A stretch of 64,000 nucleotides of DNA from an uncultured Prevotellaceae bacterium (GCA_902785945.1 CADAAR010000002.1:1-64000), one strand, 5' to 3'. Shown: positions 16,684 through 26,522, counted from the stretch's first letter. The notes: generated by a model not told the origin, from the sequence alone. Made by a program: numbers and translations.

Positions 16684-19600
16684 TTCTCAAAGAATCCAAA
16701 TCCACCGATAGCAGTGAGCATACGCTCGACATAGTCCCACGACGTGGGTGAGAACGCAAAGCCCAGACGATAGAGCACTTGCGTAGTATAGTCATTGTCA
16801 CGCTTCACATCAGCCGTCTTCTGTCCGTGTGCCATATCCTGATAAGCCAGCAGTGATGACAACTGACGGGCCTTCTGCGGGTCGTTCTTAGCCTGTTCCA
16901 TGGCCTCCGCAAAAGCATCCTGCTCCACGAATCGGATGCCGTCTCCAACACTCTTCAAGCCTAAGAGTACATCGCCCAGGAACTGGCCATGGATATTGTA
17001 GGGATGGAACACCGTATTGGCTATTGGTGTGGTGGCCAGCAGCACAATGGCTTTCGAAACCTCGTTGATGGGCGAGAACTCCACCTGCTTGTTACGCATG
17101 GCGTAAGGACAGCAGCCCAACATATTATAGACCTTGATGCGGCCCATAAAGGAATTGGTGGAGAAGTTGGCCTGGAACTCACCATCTGTACTACGGGCGG
17201 CAAGATTGCCCACACGCATGATCTTTGCCCGCAAACCATGAAGGGCAACGGCATCGAGAATCAGCCGCTCAGCCATGAACTTCGAGTAAATATACTTGTT
17301 ACCCAGGAACTGGCCCATATAGAACCGCTGTTCGGTAAACACCTCATCCTTAATCGTTCCTGCCCACAAGCCACGGGTACTGGCTGTAGAGACATGTACC
17401 AGTTGGGCACCGGTCTTGAGACAGAAATCTACACAACGCTTGGCACCGCCAATGTTCACATCTTCAATCTCCGTACCCTCGGAGAAATGTTTCACGATGG
17501 CAGCACAGTTGAATACTGTATCCACTTGCAAGCCTTCGCCAAAGTCACTGGTCACATCGCCGAGAATGACATGCAAACGCTGACCGAAGAGATGCTTGAA
17601 GGCATCGGCAAAATAGTAGTATAACAGCGTGCGTAGGCGACTCTCTGCGGCCTCCTGACTCTTACCACGGACCAAGCAATAAATCTGTTTGGCATCAGAG
17701 TCAATCAGTTCACGCAGGATGTGGATACCAAGATAGCCTGTAGCACCTGTCAACAGCACATTGCCTAGCACCTGACGCTCGCCTTTGAGGAAGTTTTCGA
17801 GGGTATTACGCTGCAAGAGGTTATTGATGGCGGTATAGTCGAAATCAACAACTTCGTCAGGCCCATCGCTGACCACCTCACCGGTAATCAGACAGGCCAA
17901 TTGGCGTGGCGTCGGATTGGCGAAGACATCGCCATAGGCCACATGGAGTCCAGCCTTGTCGGCCTCAATAATCACACGCGTGACGACAAGTGAAGTACCA
18001 CCTAATTCGAAGAAGTTATCCGTTGCGCCGACCTTATCCATTTGCAGAATTCCAGCAAAAATATCGCAGAAAGTTTTCTCCGTATCGTTGGCAGGTGCCA
18101 CATAAGCCGAAGAAACGGCTAGCTGCGGTTCGGGCAACGCCTTTACATCAGTCTTACCATTGGGCGTCATCGGCATCTCTTTCAGCTGGAGATAGGCTGT
18201 AGGCACCATATACTGCGTCAGTCGCTTCGAGATCTCTGCCTTCAAAGCATCGGGGGCAATCTCATGATCAGCTGTGTAGTAAGCACAGAGGTGTTCCTTG
18301 TCATTCAACTTGCGGATCATGATGACCACCTTCTTCATACCTTCTACGGAGAGCATCACGTTCTCGATCTCACCGAGTTCGATACGCAAGCCACGCAGTT
18401 TGATCTGATGGTCGGTACGTCCGAGGATGACCACATTACCATCTGGCAGCCACTTGGCATAGTCGCCCGACTTATAGATACGCGTGCCGTGATACTCCAC
18501 AAAGCGTTCACGAGTCATCTCATCAAGGTTATTATAGCCACGTGCCACACCTCGGCCTCCAATATACAATTCTCCAACGACACCTACCGGCAACTCATTA
18601 CCATCGGCATCGACAATAAACTCTTTGACATTCAATTGCGGTTTACCTACGGTAACCATCTGGGCATTTGTCAGTTCCGCATTGTTCGAGGCCACCGTAA
18701 TCTCCGTCGGACCATAGCAGTTGAAGATGCGGGCCTTGGTGACACTGCGCATCTGCTGCAGGAGAGCATCACTGAACTTCTCACCACCGGCACGACAGAT
18801 CTTCACCTGTGAGATGGCCTTGCAGAAGTCATCGCTCGTAAGCCAGGTCTGCCAACGGGATGGTGTACCCGACACCATATTGATATGCTGTTCCTGAATG
18901 AGCTGAGCGAGGTCGAGCGGGTTGTTAGCCTGCTCCTCAGTAGCCACAATCAGCGTCTTACCGTTGTAATAAGCCATACCGATATCCTGCAGGGCAGCAT
19001 CGAACGAGATGGTCGTCACACTGAGTACGCGGTCTGCATCCGTCAGTACACCATTGGCAAAGATATTAGCTGGATGACCATAGAGATAATTACAAATACC
19101 CTCATGACGCAGCATCACACCCTTCGGACGTCCTGTGGAGCCAGAGGTATAAATAAGGTATGCAAGATCATCAGGCGTGATCTGAGTAATCGGAATACTC
19201 GGAGTACTCGGAGATTCTTCCAGGAGCTCCTCCACATTAATGGCTTTGCCGGCAGGAACACTGTCCATGCGGTCGGCTGTCGTGATGATATAACGGGCCT
19301 CACTGTCCTCAAGAATCAGTTTGATACGGTCTGCAGGATAATCCGGATCACAAGGGATATAGGCGGCTCCAGCCTTCAGCACACCGAAGAGCGAGAGAAT
19401 CAGACGGCTGGTACGCGGCAGGAGTAATGCCACCCTATCACGTTCCTTCACGCCTTTTTGACGTAAGGCGGCAGCAATACCATTCGTAGCGTCATCCATC
19501 TCTTTGTAAGTATACTTTGCATCAATGGCCACCAGAGCCTCATGGTCGGGCTGGGCCTGTGCGAAATGACTGATACACTCATGGAATAACTTGAAGGGAG

Positions 19601-22600
19601 CATCGCCTGTTGCTGTCTGACGCAAATGTGACAGCTCTTCTTCCTGACTCTTGCTGATGATGGAGAGTTGGCGAACCTTCACCTGTGGCTGGGCGATGAT
19701 CCGTTCGGCAACAGCCACGATACTCTCAGCTATCGCGTTGCCTAAAGCGGCTGAGTAGAGGGCATCGTCATACTGCACCACTACGCCACGCGACTCAATC
19801 TTGATATTGATCTTGAACTTGGGCACATTCAGTTCCAACAGTTCCTGCTGGATGGGCTGGCCATTGACCGTATACTGCGATTGTACACCGATTTGATAGG
19901 CGTAGGCAATTGCGGGCATGAAGCCAAAGTCGGTAGCGATACGGGCGAAGGGATAGTCCTCATGGCGCAACGTCTCGTCGAAGGTCTCACTCACCTGTTT
20001 CAAATATTCGCTCACCGTCACATCGTCGATTTTCAGACCGAGGGCGAGGGTGTTGACGAACATACCCACCGTATCGGCAATCTTCAGATTCGAACGTCCG
20101 CTGCTAATGGTGCTGAGATACACCTCGCGGTTGTTGGTGTAACGCGAGACAACATAGCTCGTGGCTGCGAGAAAGAGGTGAGCAGGTGTAATCTCCTGCT
20201 GACGACAGAAAGCGGCAGCCTTGTCGTAATCCGCCGGGCAGACAGCTTCGCCGATAAAGCCCTGTTGGTCTGTCTTGGGCAAATCGGCAGGAATCTCACT
20301 CGCACCTTCACAGGTCTGCAGTTTCTCGGCGAAGAACAGCTGAGAGGACTTGAAGGTATCACTCTCCTCAGCCTTTTGCTGGTCGCTGACGAAATCAAGA
20401 TAAGTATAGTTCTCTTTCTCGACAGTCATTCCTTCGAGTGCTGAGCCTATCTGTCGAATCAGCAGGTCAGCAGAGCCACCGTCGAACACCAGATGATGGA
20501 CATCCAAGAGCAAATGGACCCCACTTCCGGTCTTCACGACCTCAAAGCGATAGAGCGGTGCTTTATTCAGGTTGAACGGGCGCACAAACTCATTCTTATA
20601 AGCTGTCAACGCCTCATCGCTCATTTCCGTGATGGGAACCTCCACAGGCAGACTGTCGGCTAAGGTCTGAACGATGGTATCGCCCTCTGTGGCGAAGTGT
20701 ATGCTCAGTTCCGGATGAGCCTCAACCACTTGTTTCACAGCTTCTGCCAACTTGCTAGCTTCGACGCCTGCAGGATAGCTGAGCAGATAAGGGATATTGT
20801 AAATTGTCGAAGTGGGATTTTTCAGGCACTCGAAATAGACACCCGTCTGGGCGTAGGACAAAGGTACTGAGAATTGGACCTCAGCCTTCGGTGCAGCGGC
20901 CTCAGAAGTAACCATATTCCCTGCCATCATCGCCTTCAGGATTTCATTTTCGATAGTCTGTAAGGTTCCTGTCTTAACGAGTGTCTTTGAGTCAAGCATG
21001 ATGCCAAAGCGCTTGTTCATCTGGACTGCGAGTTTGATGGCTGAAATAGAAGTCAGTCCGGCATAGCCAAGAACGGTAGTGATGCCGAAATCTTTCGTGT
21101 TCACGATACCGGCTATCATCTCGTGCAGTTCCTCTTCGAGTACGTTCATCGGCACATTGCTTTCCTCCACAACAGCAGCCTTCTTCTCCGGCTTCGGCAG
21201 CGCCTTCTTATTCACCTTTTGATTCTGATTCAATGGGATTGCATCTATCTGCATCGTCACAGCAGGCACCATATAAGGTGGTTTCTCATCGAGGATAAAA
21301 TTATTTAAGGCTTCAATATCAATCTGTTGATCACTCACGATATAGGCCGCAATAAACTTGCCACCGGCACCACCTTCCTCATCAAAGGCTTGTACGGTAG
21401 CATCCTTGATGCCAGGGAATTCACGGATAATGGCTTCCACCTCTTTCAACTCGATGCGGAAACCACGAATTTTCACCTGTCCATCGCGACGACCCACGAA
21501 CTGGATATCGCCTGATGGAAGATAACGCACGATATCGCCAGAACGATACACGCGTGCATACTTTGCGTCATCAGTGAAGGGATTTGGGATATACACCTCT
21601 GCAGTCTTCTCAGGTCGGTTCAGATAACCGCGGCTTACCTGCGGGCCACTGACCCACAATTCTCCTGCTGCACCCACCGGCAGACGATGCCCCTGCGGAT
21701 CAACCACATAGAGATGGACATTGTCAAGCGCCTTACCAATAGGGATGTCCTTTAGCTTCTGGTCGACATGATACCTGGTAATCAGAACCGTTGTTTCCGT
21801 AGGGCCATACACGTTATAGAACTGGAAATCTTTCGGCGGTGTCAGCGATGCTAACTTCTCACCACCAGTGGAGAGGAACTTCAGCGAGTGGTTCTCAATG
21901 TTAGAAGCAAACTGGTAGCCCACCTGCGTCGTCATAAACGAATGGGTAATCTGGTTCTGCTCAAAATAGTCATTGAGGGCAATCAGGTCAAGACGCAGCT
22001 CCTCAGGCACAATATGCACCGTGGCACCACAAGTGAGTGCTGGATACATATCCATCATACAAGCATCGAAGCCATAGCTGGCGTAAGCCGCCACATTATG
22101 TTCAGGCTTCAAGCCATAAAAACGCTGATACCAATGACAGAAGCAGACAAGGTTGCCATGCGTGAGCTGGCAGCCCTTCGGCACACCTGTAGAACCAGAG
22201 GTATAAAGCAGGATAAATAGGCTGTTCGGAGTAATCTGAGTATTCTGATTAATCTGAGTACTCGGAAGATTCAAAAGCTCCTTTGTCAACAGCACCTCGC
22301 CCTGATACTCATCTACGATAGGTCTTAATTCTTCATCGGCAATCAGCAACTTGGCATTGGCATCCTGCATCATGAAGTTCAGACGCTCCTTCGGATAGCT
22401 GGGATCCAACGGTTGATAGGCACAACCAGCCTTCAGTACACCGAGCGAAGCAATAGCCATCCATTCGCAACGAGGAATCAATACCGATACCACATCCTCC
22501 AAGCCCAGACCCTTTGAGGCGATATAGCCTGCGATGCGGTCGCTTATCTCATCCACCTCAGCATAGGTGAATTTCTGGTCCTTATAGACCACAGCGATGT

Positions 22601-23954
22601 TGTCGGGTGTCGCCTTGGCCTGACGGCGGAACAATGAGACGATGGTCTGTGTGTCATCGTAGTCCACATCGGTCTGGTTGAAGCTGTCGAGCATTTCTGT
22701 CTGACTAGCTGTAGTAATATCGACCTCACGCAGATACTCCTTGCTGAGGAATCCTTTGATTACAGCCTCATAGCTCTCCAGATACTGACGGATGATCTCC
22801 TCAGAATACTCGTTGCTATTGTATTCTGCCTTCACCTGATACTTGCCGTTGAGGATGAACGCCTTCAGATAGAGCGAAGCTTCCAGCGTGCTGTTGCACA
22901 GGCGGATAGTCTTCATAGGCTTGCCGCACAGTTGCTCGTCGGCAAACATCATGCCGTGCCAGGCAAACATCGAGTTGCTCTGGATGCCCAAGTCGTTCAC
23001 GGCATCGCTGAAGGCATAAGCCTCATGCTTGCGCACACCGCCCATCTGATCCTGACCAGCCTTCAGATAGTCAAGCACCTTGGTCTCATTGTCAAATTTG
23101 GCATAGACGGGCAGCGTCTTCACCGTCATACCGACAGAGTGCAGGAAGCGCTTGTCGCTACGTCCGTTGTAGATGGTGGTGAAGAGCGACTCCTGTTCAT
23201 TATTGTATTTAGCCAGCAGGAAGCTGTAGGCCGTCGTGAAGAAATTGCTCTTGAATATGCCTTTCTCCTTGCAGAATGCGTCCACCTCGGCCATCTCCAC
23301 ATCGAGTGTCCTCACCATGCTGGCCTCACTATGCTCCGGCTCCTCAAGATCGGGCATCAGTTGGGTGAAGCAGTCGCCGCAGTCGAAGTTCTGTGCATAC
23401 CACTGCTTGCCTTCGTCGAAGGCAGCCGTCTTACGCAGTTCTGCCTCAGCCGTCGCCACCTCTGCCATCGTCATCGCCTCGGGTTCCAGTGTACCGCCAC
23501 CGTAAACTTTATCTATGTCGCTGAGCATCACCTTCAGCGTGGTGCCGTCGCCGATGATATGGTGGATGTCGAGGAAAAAGTAGAAATGATCTGCATCCTT
23601 GAACAGACGGATATGGAACAGACGGTCCTTGTAGATGTCGAAAGGCGTGATGAGTGGCTGACCATTGAAAGTGCCTCCATCTTCAATGTTCAATGTCCCG
23701 TTTTCAATGTTCAACATAAACGTCTCAGAATCATCGATGGTCTGAAGGGGGTCGCCCTCGTTATTCAGTTTGATGCGCGTAAACAGCGTGGGATGTGCTG
23801 CCACAGCGGTCTCAATGGCCCGGCAAAGCTTTTCCCCGTCCAGCGTGCCGTCGAGCACATAGAGATAAGGAAGGTTATAACAAGCCTCTCCCTGATGTGC
23901 TACACACTCTACGTAGAGGCCATATTGTACTTTAGATAAAGGGGCTGTAGCCAT
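16680..23954 (-). CDS. Dimodular nonribosomal peptide synthetase, C-A-T-C-A-T-R
   Basis: A 2424-residue enzyme predicted to release an N-acyl dipeptide aldehyde. Domains: C1 about 1-420 (HHIIGDG at 131-137); A1 about 440-920 (YTSGSTGVPKG near 584-594); carrier T1 about 940-1010 (S969 in GLTSISAIK); C2 about 1025-1440 (HHLVFDG at 1153-1159); A2 about 1455-1945 (YTSGSTGRPKG near 1602-1612); carrier T2 about 1955-2025 (S1988 in LGGTSL); thioester reductase R about 2065-2424 (GATGYLG at 2070-2076, S2190 region, Y2221 and K2225). Manual alignment gives selectivity residues DAMFLTVVL for A1 and DAQSCACVA for A2; neither is a code I can assign. The N-terminal C domain suggests acylation of the first residue. 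Residues 81-91 are encoded by TTCAATG-type heptamers. A phosphopantetheinyl transferase is needed and is not in the window. Confidence 0.95.
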   Translation of the reverse strand: MATAPLSKVQYGLYVECVAHQGEACYNLPYLYVLDGTLDGEKLCRAIETAVAAHPTLFTRIKLNNEGDPLQTIDDSETFMLNIENGTLNIEDGGTFNGQPLITPFDIYKDRLFHIRLFKDADHFYFFLDIHHIIGDGTTLKVMLSDIDKVYGGGTLEPEAMTMAEVATAEAELRKTAAFDEGKQWYAQNFDCGDCFTQLMPDLEEPEHSEASMVRTLDVEMAEVDAFCKEKGIFKSNFFTTAYSFLLAKYNNEQESLFTTIYNGRSDKRFLHSVGMTVKTLPVYAKFDNETKVLDYLKAGQDQMGGVRKHEAYAFSDAVNDLGIQSNSMFAWHGMMFADEQLCGKPMKTIRLCNSTLEASLYLKAFILNGKYQVKAEYNSNEYSEEIIRQYLESYEAVIKGFLSKEYLREVDITTASQTEMLDSFNQTDVDYDDTQTIVSLFRRQAKATPDNIAVVYKDQKFTYAEVDEISDRIAGYIASKGLGLEDVVSVLIPRCEWMAIASLGVLKAGCAYQPLDPSYPKERLNFMMQDANAKLLIADEELRPIVDEYQGEVLLTKELLNLPSTQINQNTQITPNSLFILLYTSGSTGVPKGCQLTHGNLVCFCHWYQRFYGLKPEHNVAAYASYGFDACMMDMYPALTCGATVHIVPEELRLDLIALNDYFEQNQITHSFMTTQVGYQFASNIENHSLKFLSTGGEKLASLTPPKDFQFYNVYGPTETTVLITRYHVDQKLKDIPIGKALDNVHLYVVDPQGHRLPVGAAGELWVSGPQVSRGYLNRPEKTAEVYIPNPFTDDAKYARVYRSGDIVRYLPSGDIQFVGRRDGQVKIRGFRIELKEVEAIIREFPGIKDATVQAFDEEGGAGGKFIAAYIVSDQQIDIEALNNFILDEKPPYMVPAVTMQIDAIPLNQNQKVNKKALPKPEKKAAVVEESNVPMNVLEEELHEMIAGIVNTKDFGITTVLGYAGLTSISAIKLAVQMNKRFGIMLDSKTLVKTGTLQTIENEILKAMMAGNMVTSEAAAPKAEVQFSVPLSYAQTGVYFECLKNPTSTIYNIPYLLSYPAGVEASKLAEAVKQVVEAHPELSIHFATEGDTIVQTLADSLPVEVPITEMSDEALTAYKNEFVRPFNLNKAPLYRFEVVKTGSGVHLLLDVHHLVFDGGSADLLIRQIGSALEGMTVEKENYTYLDFVSDQQKAEESDTFKSSQLFFAEKLQTCEGASEIPADLPKTDQQGFIGEAVCPADYDKAAAFCRQQEITPAHLFLAATSYVVSRYTNNREVYLSTISSGRSNLKIADTVGMFVNTLALGLKIDDVTVSEYLKQVSETFDETLRHEDYPFARIATDFGFMPAIAYAYQIGVQSQYTVNGQPIQQELLELNVPKFKINIKIESRGVVVQYDDALYSAALGNAIAESIVAVAERIIAQPQVKVRQLSIISKSQEEELSHLRQTATGDAPFKLFHECISHFAQAQPDHEALVAIDAKYTYKEMDDATNGIAAALRQKGVKERDRVALLLPRTSRLILSLFGVLKAGAAYIPCDPDYPADRIKLILEDSEARYIITTADRMDSVPAGKAINVEELLEESPSTPSIPITQITPDDLAYLIYTSGSTGRPKGVMLRHEGICNYLYGHPANIFANGVLTDADRVLSVTTISFDAALQDIGMAYYNGKTLIVATEEQANNPLDLAQLIQEQHINMVSGTPSRWQTWLTSDDFCKAISQVKICRAGGEKFSDALLQQMRSVTKARIFNCYGPTEITVASNNAELTNAQMVTVGKPQLNVKEFIVDADGNELPVGVVGELYIGGRGVARGYNNLDEMTRERFVEYHGTRIYKSGDYAKWLPDGNVVILGRTDHQIKLRGLRIELGEIENVMLSVEGMKKVVIMIRKLNDKEHLCAYYTADHEIAPDALKAEISKRLTQYMVPTAYLQLKEMPMTPNGKTDVKALPEPQLAVSSAYVAPANDTEKTFCDIFAGILQMDKVGATDNFFELGGTSLVVTRVIIEADKAGLHVAYGDVFANPTPRQLACLITGEVVSDGPDEVVDFDYTAINNLLQRNTLENFLKGERQVLGNVLLTGATGYLGIHILRELIDSDAKQIYCLVRGKSQEAAESRLRTLLYYYFADAFKHLFGQRLHVILGDVTSDFGEGLQVDTVFNCAAIVKHFSEGTEIEDVNIGGAKRCVDFCLKTGAQLVHVSTASTRGLWAGTIKDEVFTEQRFYMGQFLGNKYIYSKFMAERLILDAVALHGLRAKIMRVGNLAARSTDGEFQANFSTNSFMGRIKVYNMLGCCPYAMRNKQVEFSPINEVSKAIVLLATTPIANTVFHPYNIHGQFLGDVLLGLKSVGDGIRFVEQDAFAEAMEQAKNDPQKARQLSSLLAYQDMAHGQKTADVKRDNDYTTQVLYRLGFAFSPTSWDYVERMLTAIGGFGFFEK
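23686..23716. repeat. TTCAATG heptamers inside the NRPS gene
   Basis: TTCAATG, TTCAATG, then TTTTCAATG and TTCAACA encode LNIENGTLNIE in a loop of the first condensation domain, a position where the family has no conserved motif. Confidence 0.65.
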
Positions 23955-23992
23955 ATTTGTAATTATTTATAGTTTATTGCTTATTTATTGGA

Positions 23993-24298
23993 TCATCCCT
24001 CGAATTCAAACAGATCAACGAAGCCCGTCAGACGGAACACGTTCATAATGTCGTCATTCACCTTCTTCATCACCACATGACTACCACCAGCCTTGGCGCC
24101 TTTCAGAATGCTGATCAGGATGCGCAACCCACTCGAAGCAATATACTCCAGTTTCTCGCAGTCGATAACCACATCCTTGCCTTCACTGTTGTAGAGTGGC
24201 TTCAAGATCTCTTCAGCCTCCACAGCAGCAGCGGTATCCAGTTCTCCTTCCAATGTGGCAACCAACTTGCCATCCAATTCTTCAAATCTTGTTCCCAT
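23993..24298 (-). CDS. STAS-domain anti-sigma factor antagonist (SpoIIAA/RsbV type)
   Basis: A 101-residue single-domain STAS protein. In partner-switching systems such proteins bind or release a kinase-type regulator depending on serine phosphorylation. The phosphosite region reads YIASSGLRIL with S56 at the conserved position; the usual preceding Asp (DSSGL) is Ala here. It lies 19 nt after the SpoIIE-type phosphatase/kinase gene and 38 nt before the NRPS gene on the same strand. Its kinase and phosphatase are both fused in the upstream gene product. No sigma factor lies next to it, so the output is unknown. Confidence 0.9.
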   Translation of the reverse strand: MGTRFEELDGKLVATLEGELDTAAAVEAEEILKPLYNSEGKDVVIDCEKLEYIASSGLRILISILKGAKAGGSHVVMKKVNDDIMNVFRLTGFVDLFEFEG

Positions 24299-24336
24299 AA
24301 CTATTCACTTTTCATTATTAACTATTCACTATTTTC
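24297..24336. repeat. TTCACTA-type heptamers at the phosphatase/STAS junction
   Basis: Degenerate ACTATTC, ACTTTTC, ATTATTA, ACTATTC, ACTATTT units span the 3' end of the phosphatase gene (its last residues IVNS come from them), the spacer and the edge of the STAS gene. Confidence 0.65.
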
Positions 24337-26492
24337 TTCTTCAGCGTCAGCACGTTCTTGCCGTCCGTACGCTCATAATTGATACTGTCCATCAATTCAC
24401 GCACCAACAGAATACCCATACCACCGATAGGCCGGTCTTCTGCCGACAGCGTGGTATCAGCCTTCTCCTTCTCCGTCGGATCAAAGGCCACACCATTGTC
24501 TATAATCACAAACTTCAGCCACTGACCATCCGACTTGGCATGTACATTGATATCGCCCGTCACTCCCGGTGGATAGGCATAATCCATAACATTCACCACA
24601 GCCTCCTCAACGGCGAGTTTGATCTCCTTAGCTATTTTCGTTTCAATACCCAGACGCTCCGTCACCTGCACCACGAAGGCATTCAATGTCTTCACCTGTT
24701 TCACATCATTCTGCAACAAAATACTTTCCTCGAGCACCATCTCACGACTAACCTTCTCATAACGGATGGCAAGCATCGTTAGGTCGTCGCTTCTTTCAGC
24801 ACCTCGACAGAACCTCACCACCGCCTGCCTCATCTGCTTCACCAGCTCCTCAGGCTTGAGGTTGAGGTCATCTCTTTCCTTCAATACTTCCATCACGCAA
24901 TCGAGTCCTAACTGTTTCCTTTCCAGATTCATCGCCTCCGTCAGACCGTCGGTATATAGGAACAACATCGCATGATTGTCGAGCATCGTCTCTTCCATCA
25001 CGTACTTGAAGTCTTTAAACAGACCGATAGGAAGATTGGCCTTACAATTTTCAATTGTCCATTGTCCATTTTCCATTATAACAGGTTTGTCGTGTCCGGC
25101 ATTACAATAGCGCAGATGGCCCGTAGGCAGGTCGAGAACCCCGATAAACATCGTGACGAAGATATTTGAATCATTGCCCTCGCAGGCTGTCTCATTAATG
25201 GTCTGCATGATACGGGCAGGTTGGTTCTCATGGGCCGAAGCCATACGGAACATCGTATGTATCACCGCCATCACAATGGCTGAGGGCACACCCTTGCCAC
25301 TCACGTCACCAATGCAGAAGAACAGTTTCTCATCGCGCACGAAGAAGTCGTAGAGGTCGCCGCCCACCTCTCGGGCAGGCGTCAACGAACCGAAGATATC
25401 GATATCGTCACGCGACAATGAGAATGAGTGGGGCAGCATCTCCTTCTGGATGCCGGTCGCGACGCGCAACTCACTGCCGATACGCTCCTGTTCCAGGTTC
25501 GCCTTCTGCAACTTACGGTCGTTCTTGGCAAAACGGGCGATGATCAGCCCTAGTATTAAGAGACCCAGCAGCATCAGGACGCCGATGGTACGACGCATCT
25601 TGACCAGTTTGGCAAAGACCTCCTTATCGTAGCACACAACGGCAATCTGCCATTTGGGCTGACCCTTGAAATTGGCATAATACACCATACCCTCGTCGCC
25701 ATCGGCATCTTTAATGCGGAAGACTGTACTCCGACCGCTGTTGCTGAGCGACTTCTCCACCGTACTGTCATTGATCTGGTTGATGATATGCTCCATCTCT
25801 GCCACTTTCTTCTCTCGGGTGTGCTTCGGACCCGCTATCAACTGACCATTCTCTGTCAGCAAGAAATCATAGGAGGAAGGATAGATATGCCGGTAGTTGA
25901 GTGTGTCACCCAGATGATCTGTTGACATATCAAGACCGAACAACGCCACGATATCCCCCTTACCATCATGGACGGGGAGGAGATAAGTCACCAGCTTCAG
26001 ACCCGAAACAACATCCTCATAGAGGTCCGTCCACATTGGAGAATCCGAGGCATAGACTGCCTTGTAGTAACGGTTTTGGGTATAGTCGCGACCCACGGCT
26101 CCTATCTCTGCGCGCTTGATCTCCCCATTGTCCCACCAGACGAATGGTTCGAACAGGCGCCCTTTTTCCGGGAAATAGTTTGGTACGTAAGCCACCCAGC
26201 AACCCGTCAGATTGGGATGTGATCTAAGTACTAACTCCATCACACTATACGAAGAGTCTGGATGTAACAGATTCCGTTTCAAGTCCCAGACATGTCCATT
26301 GAGCGAGTTCTCTGCCAGATTCAGTGTGTTTTTCACGACAATGGCCTTCGACGTGATTTCCGACTCGGCACGATTCTCCAACTCATCAGCCAGAAGACTG
26401 CGCGTATAATAATACTGTACAGCCAATATACCTTGTAGCAGAATTGCCGCTGCAATGATAATTATCAGGCCAGTGTTGGTTTTTAGTTTCAT
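24318..26492 (-). CDS. Membrane sensor with SpoIIE/PP2C phosphatase and fused anti-sigma-type kinase domain
   Basis: A 724-residue bifunctional regulator. TM1 (about 8-25) and TM2 (about 302-321) flank a periplasmic dCache-like domain (33-295). A short coiled linker leads to a PP2C/SpoIIE phosphatase domain (about 345-580) with metal-site aspartates D379 in EVGGDLYDFF, D396 in GDVSGKG, D515 in YTDG and D569/D570 in ERSDDLTML. A GHKL ATPase domain (about 590-720) has the N-box EAVVNVMDYAY (N634 region) and glycine loop GGMGILL, as in RsbW/SpoIIAB. It can therefore both phosphorylate and dephosphorylate a STAS partner, presumably the next gene product, under control of an extracellular ligand. 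It is the first gene of the NRPS operon. Residues around 472-482 (IMENGQWTIEN) are encoded by TCCATTG-like heptamers. Confidence 0.9.
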   Translation of the reverse strand: MKLKTNTGLIIIIAAAILLQGILAVQYYYTRSLLADELENRAESEITSKAIVVKNTLNLAENSLNGHVWDLKRNLLHPDSSYSVMELVLRSHPNLTGCWVAYVPNYFPEKGRLFEPFVWWDNGEIKRAEIGAVGRDYTQNRYYKAVYASDSPMWTDLYEDVVSGLKLVTYLLPVHDGKGDIVALFGLDMSTDHLGDTLNYRHIYPSSYDFLLTENGQLIAGPKHTREKKVAEMEHIINQINDSTVEKSLSNSGRSTVFRIKDADGDEGMVYYANFKGQPKWQIAVVCYDKEVFAKLVKMRRTIGVLMLLGLLILGLIIARFAKNDRKLQKANLEQERIGSELRVATGIQKEMLPHSFSLSRDDIDIFGSLTPAREVGGDLYDFFVRDEKLFFCIGDVSGKGVPSAIVMAVIHTMFRMASAHENQPARIMQTINETACEGNDSNIFVTMFIGVLDLPTGHLRYCNAGHDKPVIMENGQWTIENCKANLPIGLFKDFKYVMEETMLDNHAMLFLYTDGLTEAMNLERKQLGLDCVMEVLKERDDLNLKPEELVKQMRQAVVRFCRGAERSDDLTMLAIRYEKVSREMVLEESILLQNDVKQVKTLNAFVVQVTERLGIETKIAKEIKLAVEEAVVNVMDYAYPPGVTGDINVHAKSDGQWLKFVIIDNGVAFDPTEKEKADTTLSAEDRPIGGMGILLVRELMDSINYERTDGKNVLTLKKKIVNS
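25048..25078. repeat. Period-7 repeat inside the SpoIIE-type phosphatase gene
   Basis: TTCAATTGTCCATTGTCCAT continues into TTTCCATT, about four degenerate 7-bp units, and encodes a loop of the PP2C domain. Confidence 0.55.
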
Positions 26493-26522
26493 ATTTTATT
26501 TGTAGTTTAGAGTGGAAAGTTA

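Noticed and set aside
16989-23939. Several long plus-strand frames opposite the NRPS gene
   Set aside because: All lie antisense to well-supported NRPS domains and have no family motifs.
16680-23954. Siderophore synthetase
   Set aside because: No salicylate or hydroxamate genes, no siderophore receptor nearby, and a reductase rather than a thioesterase ends the enzyme.
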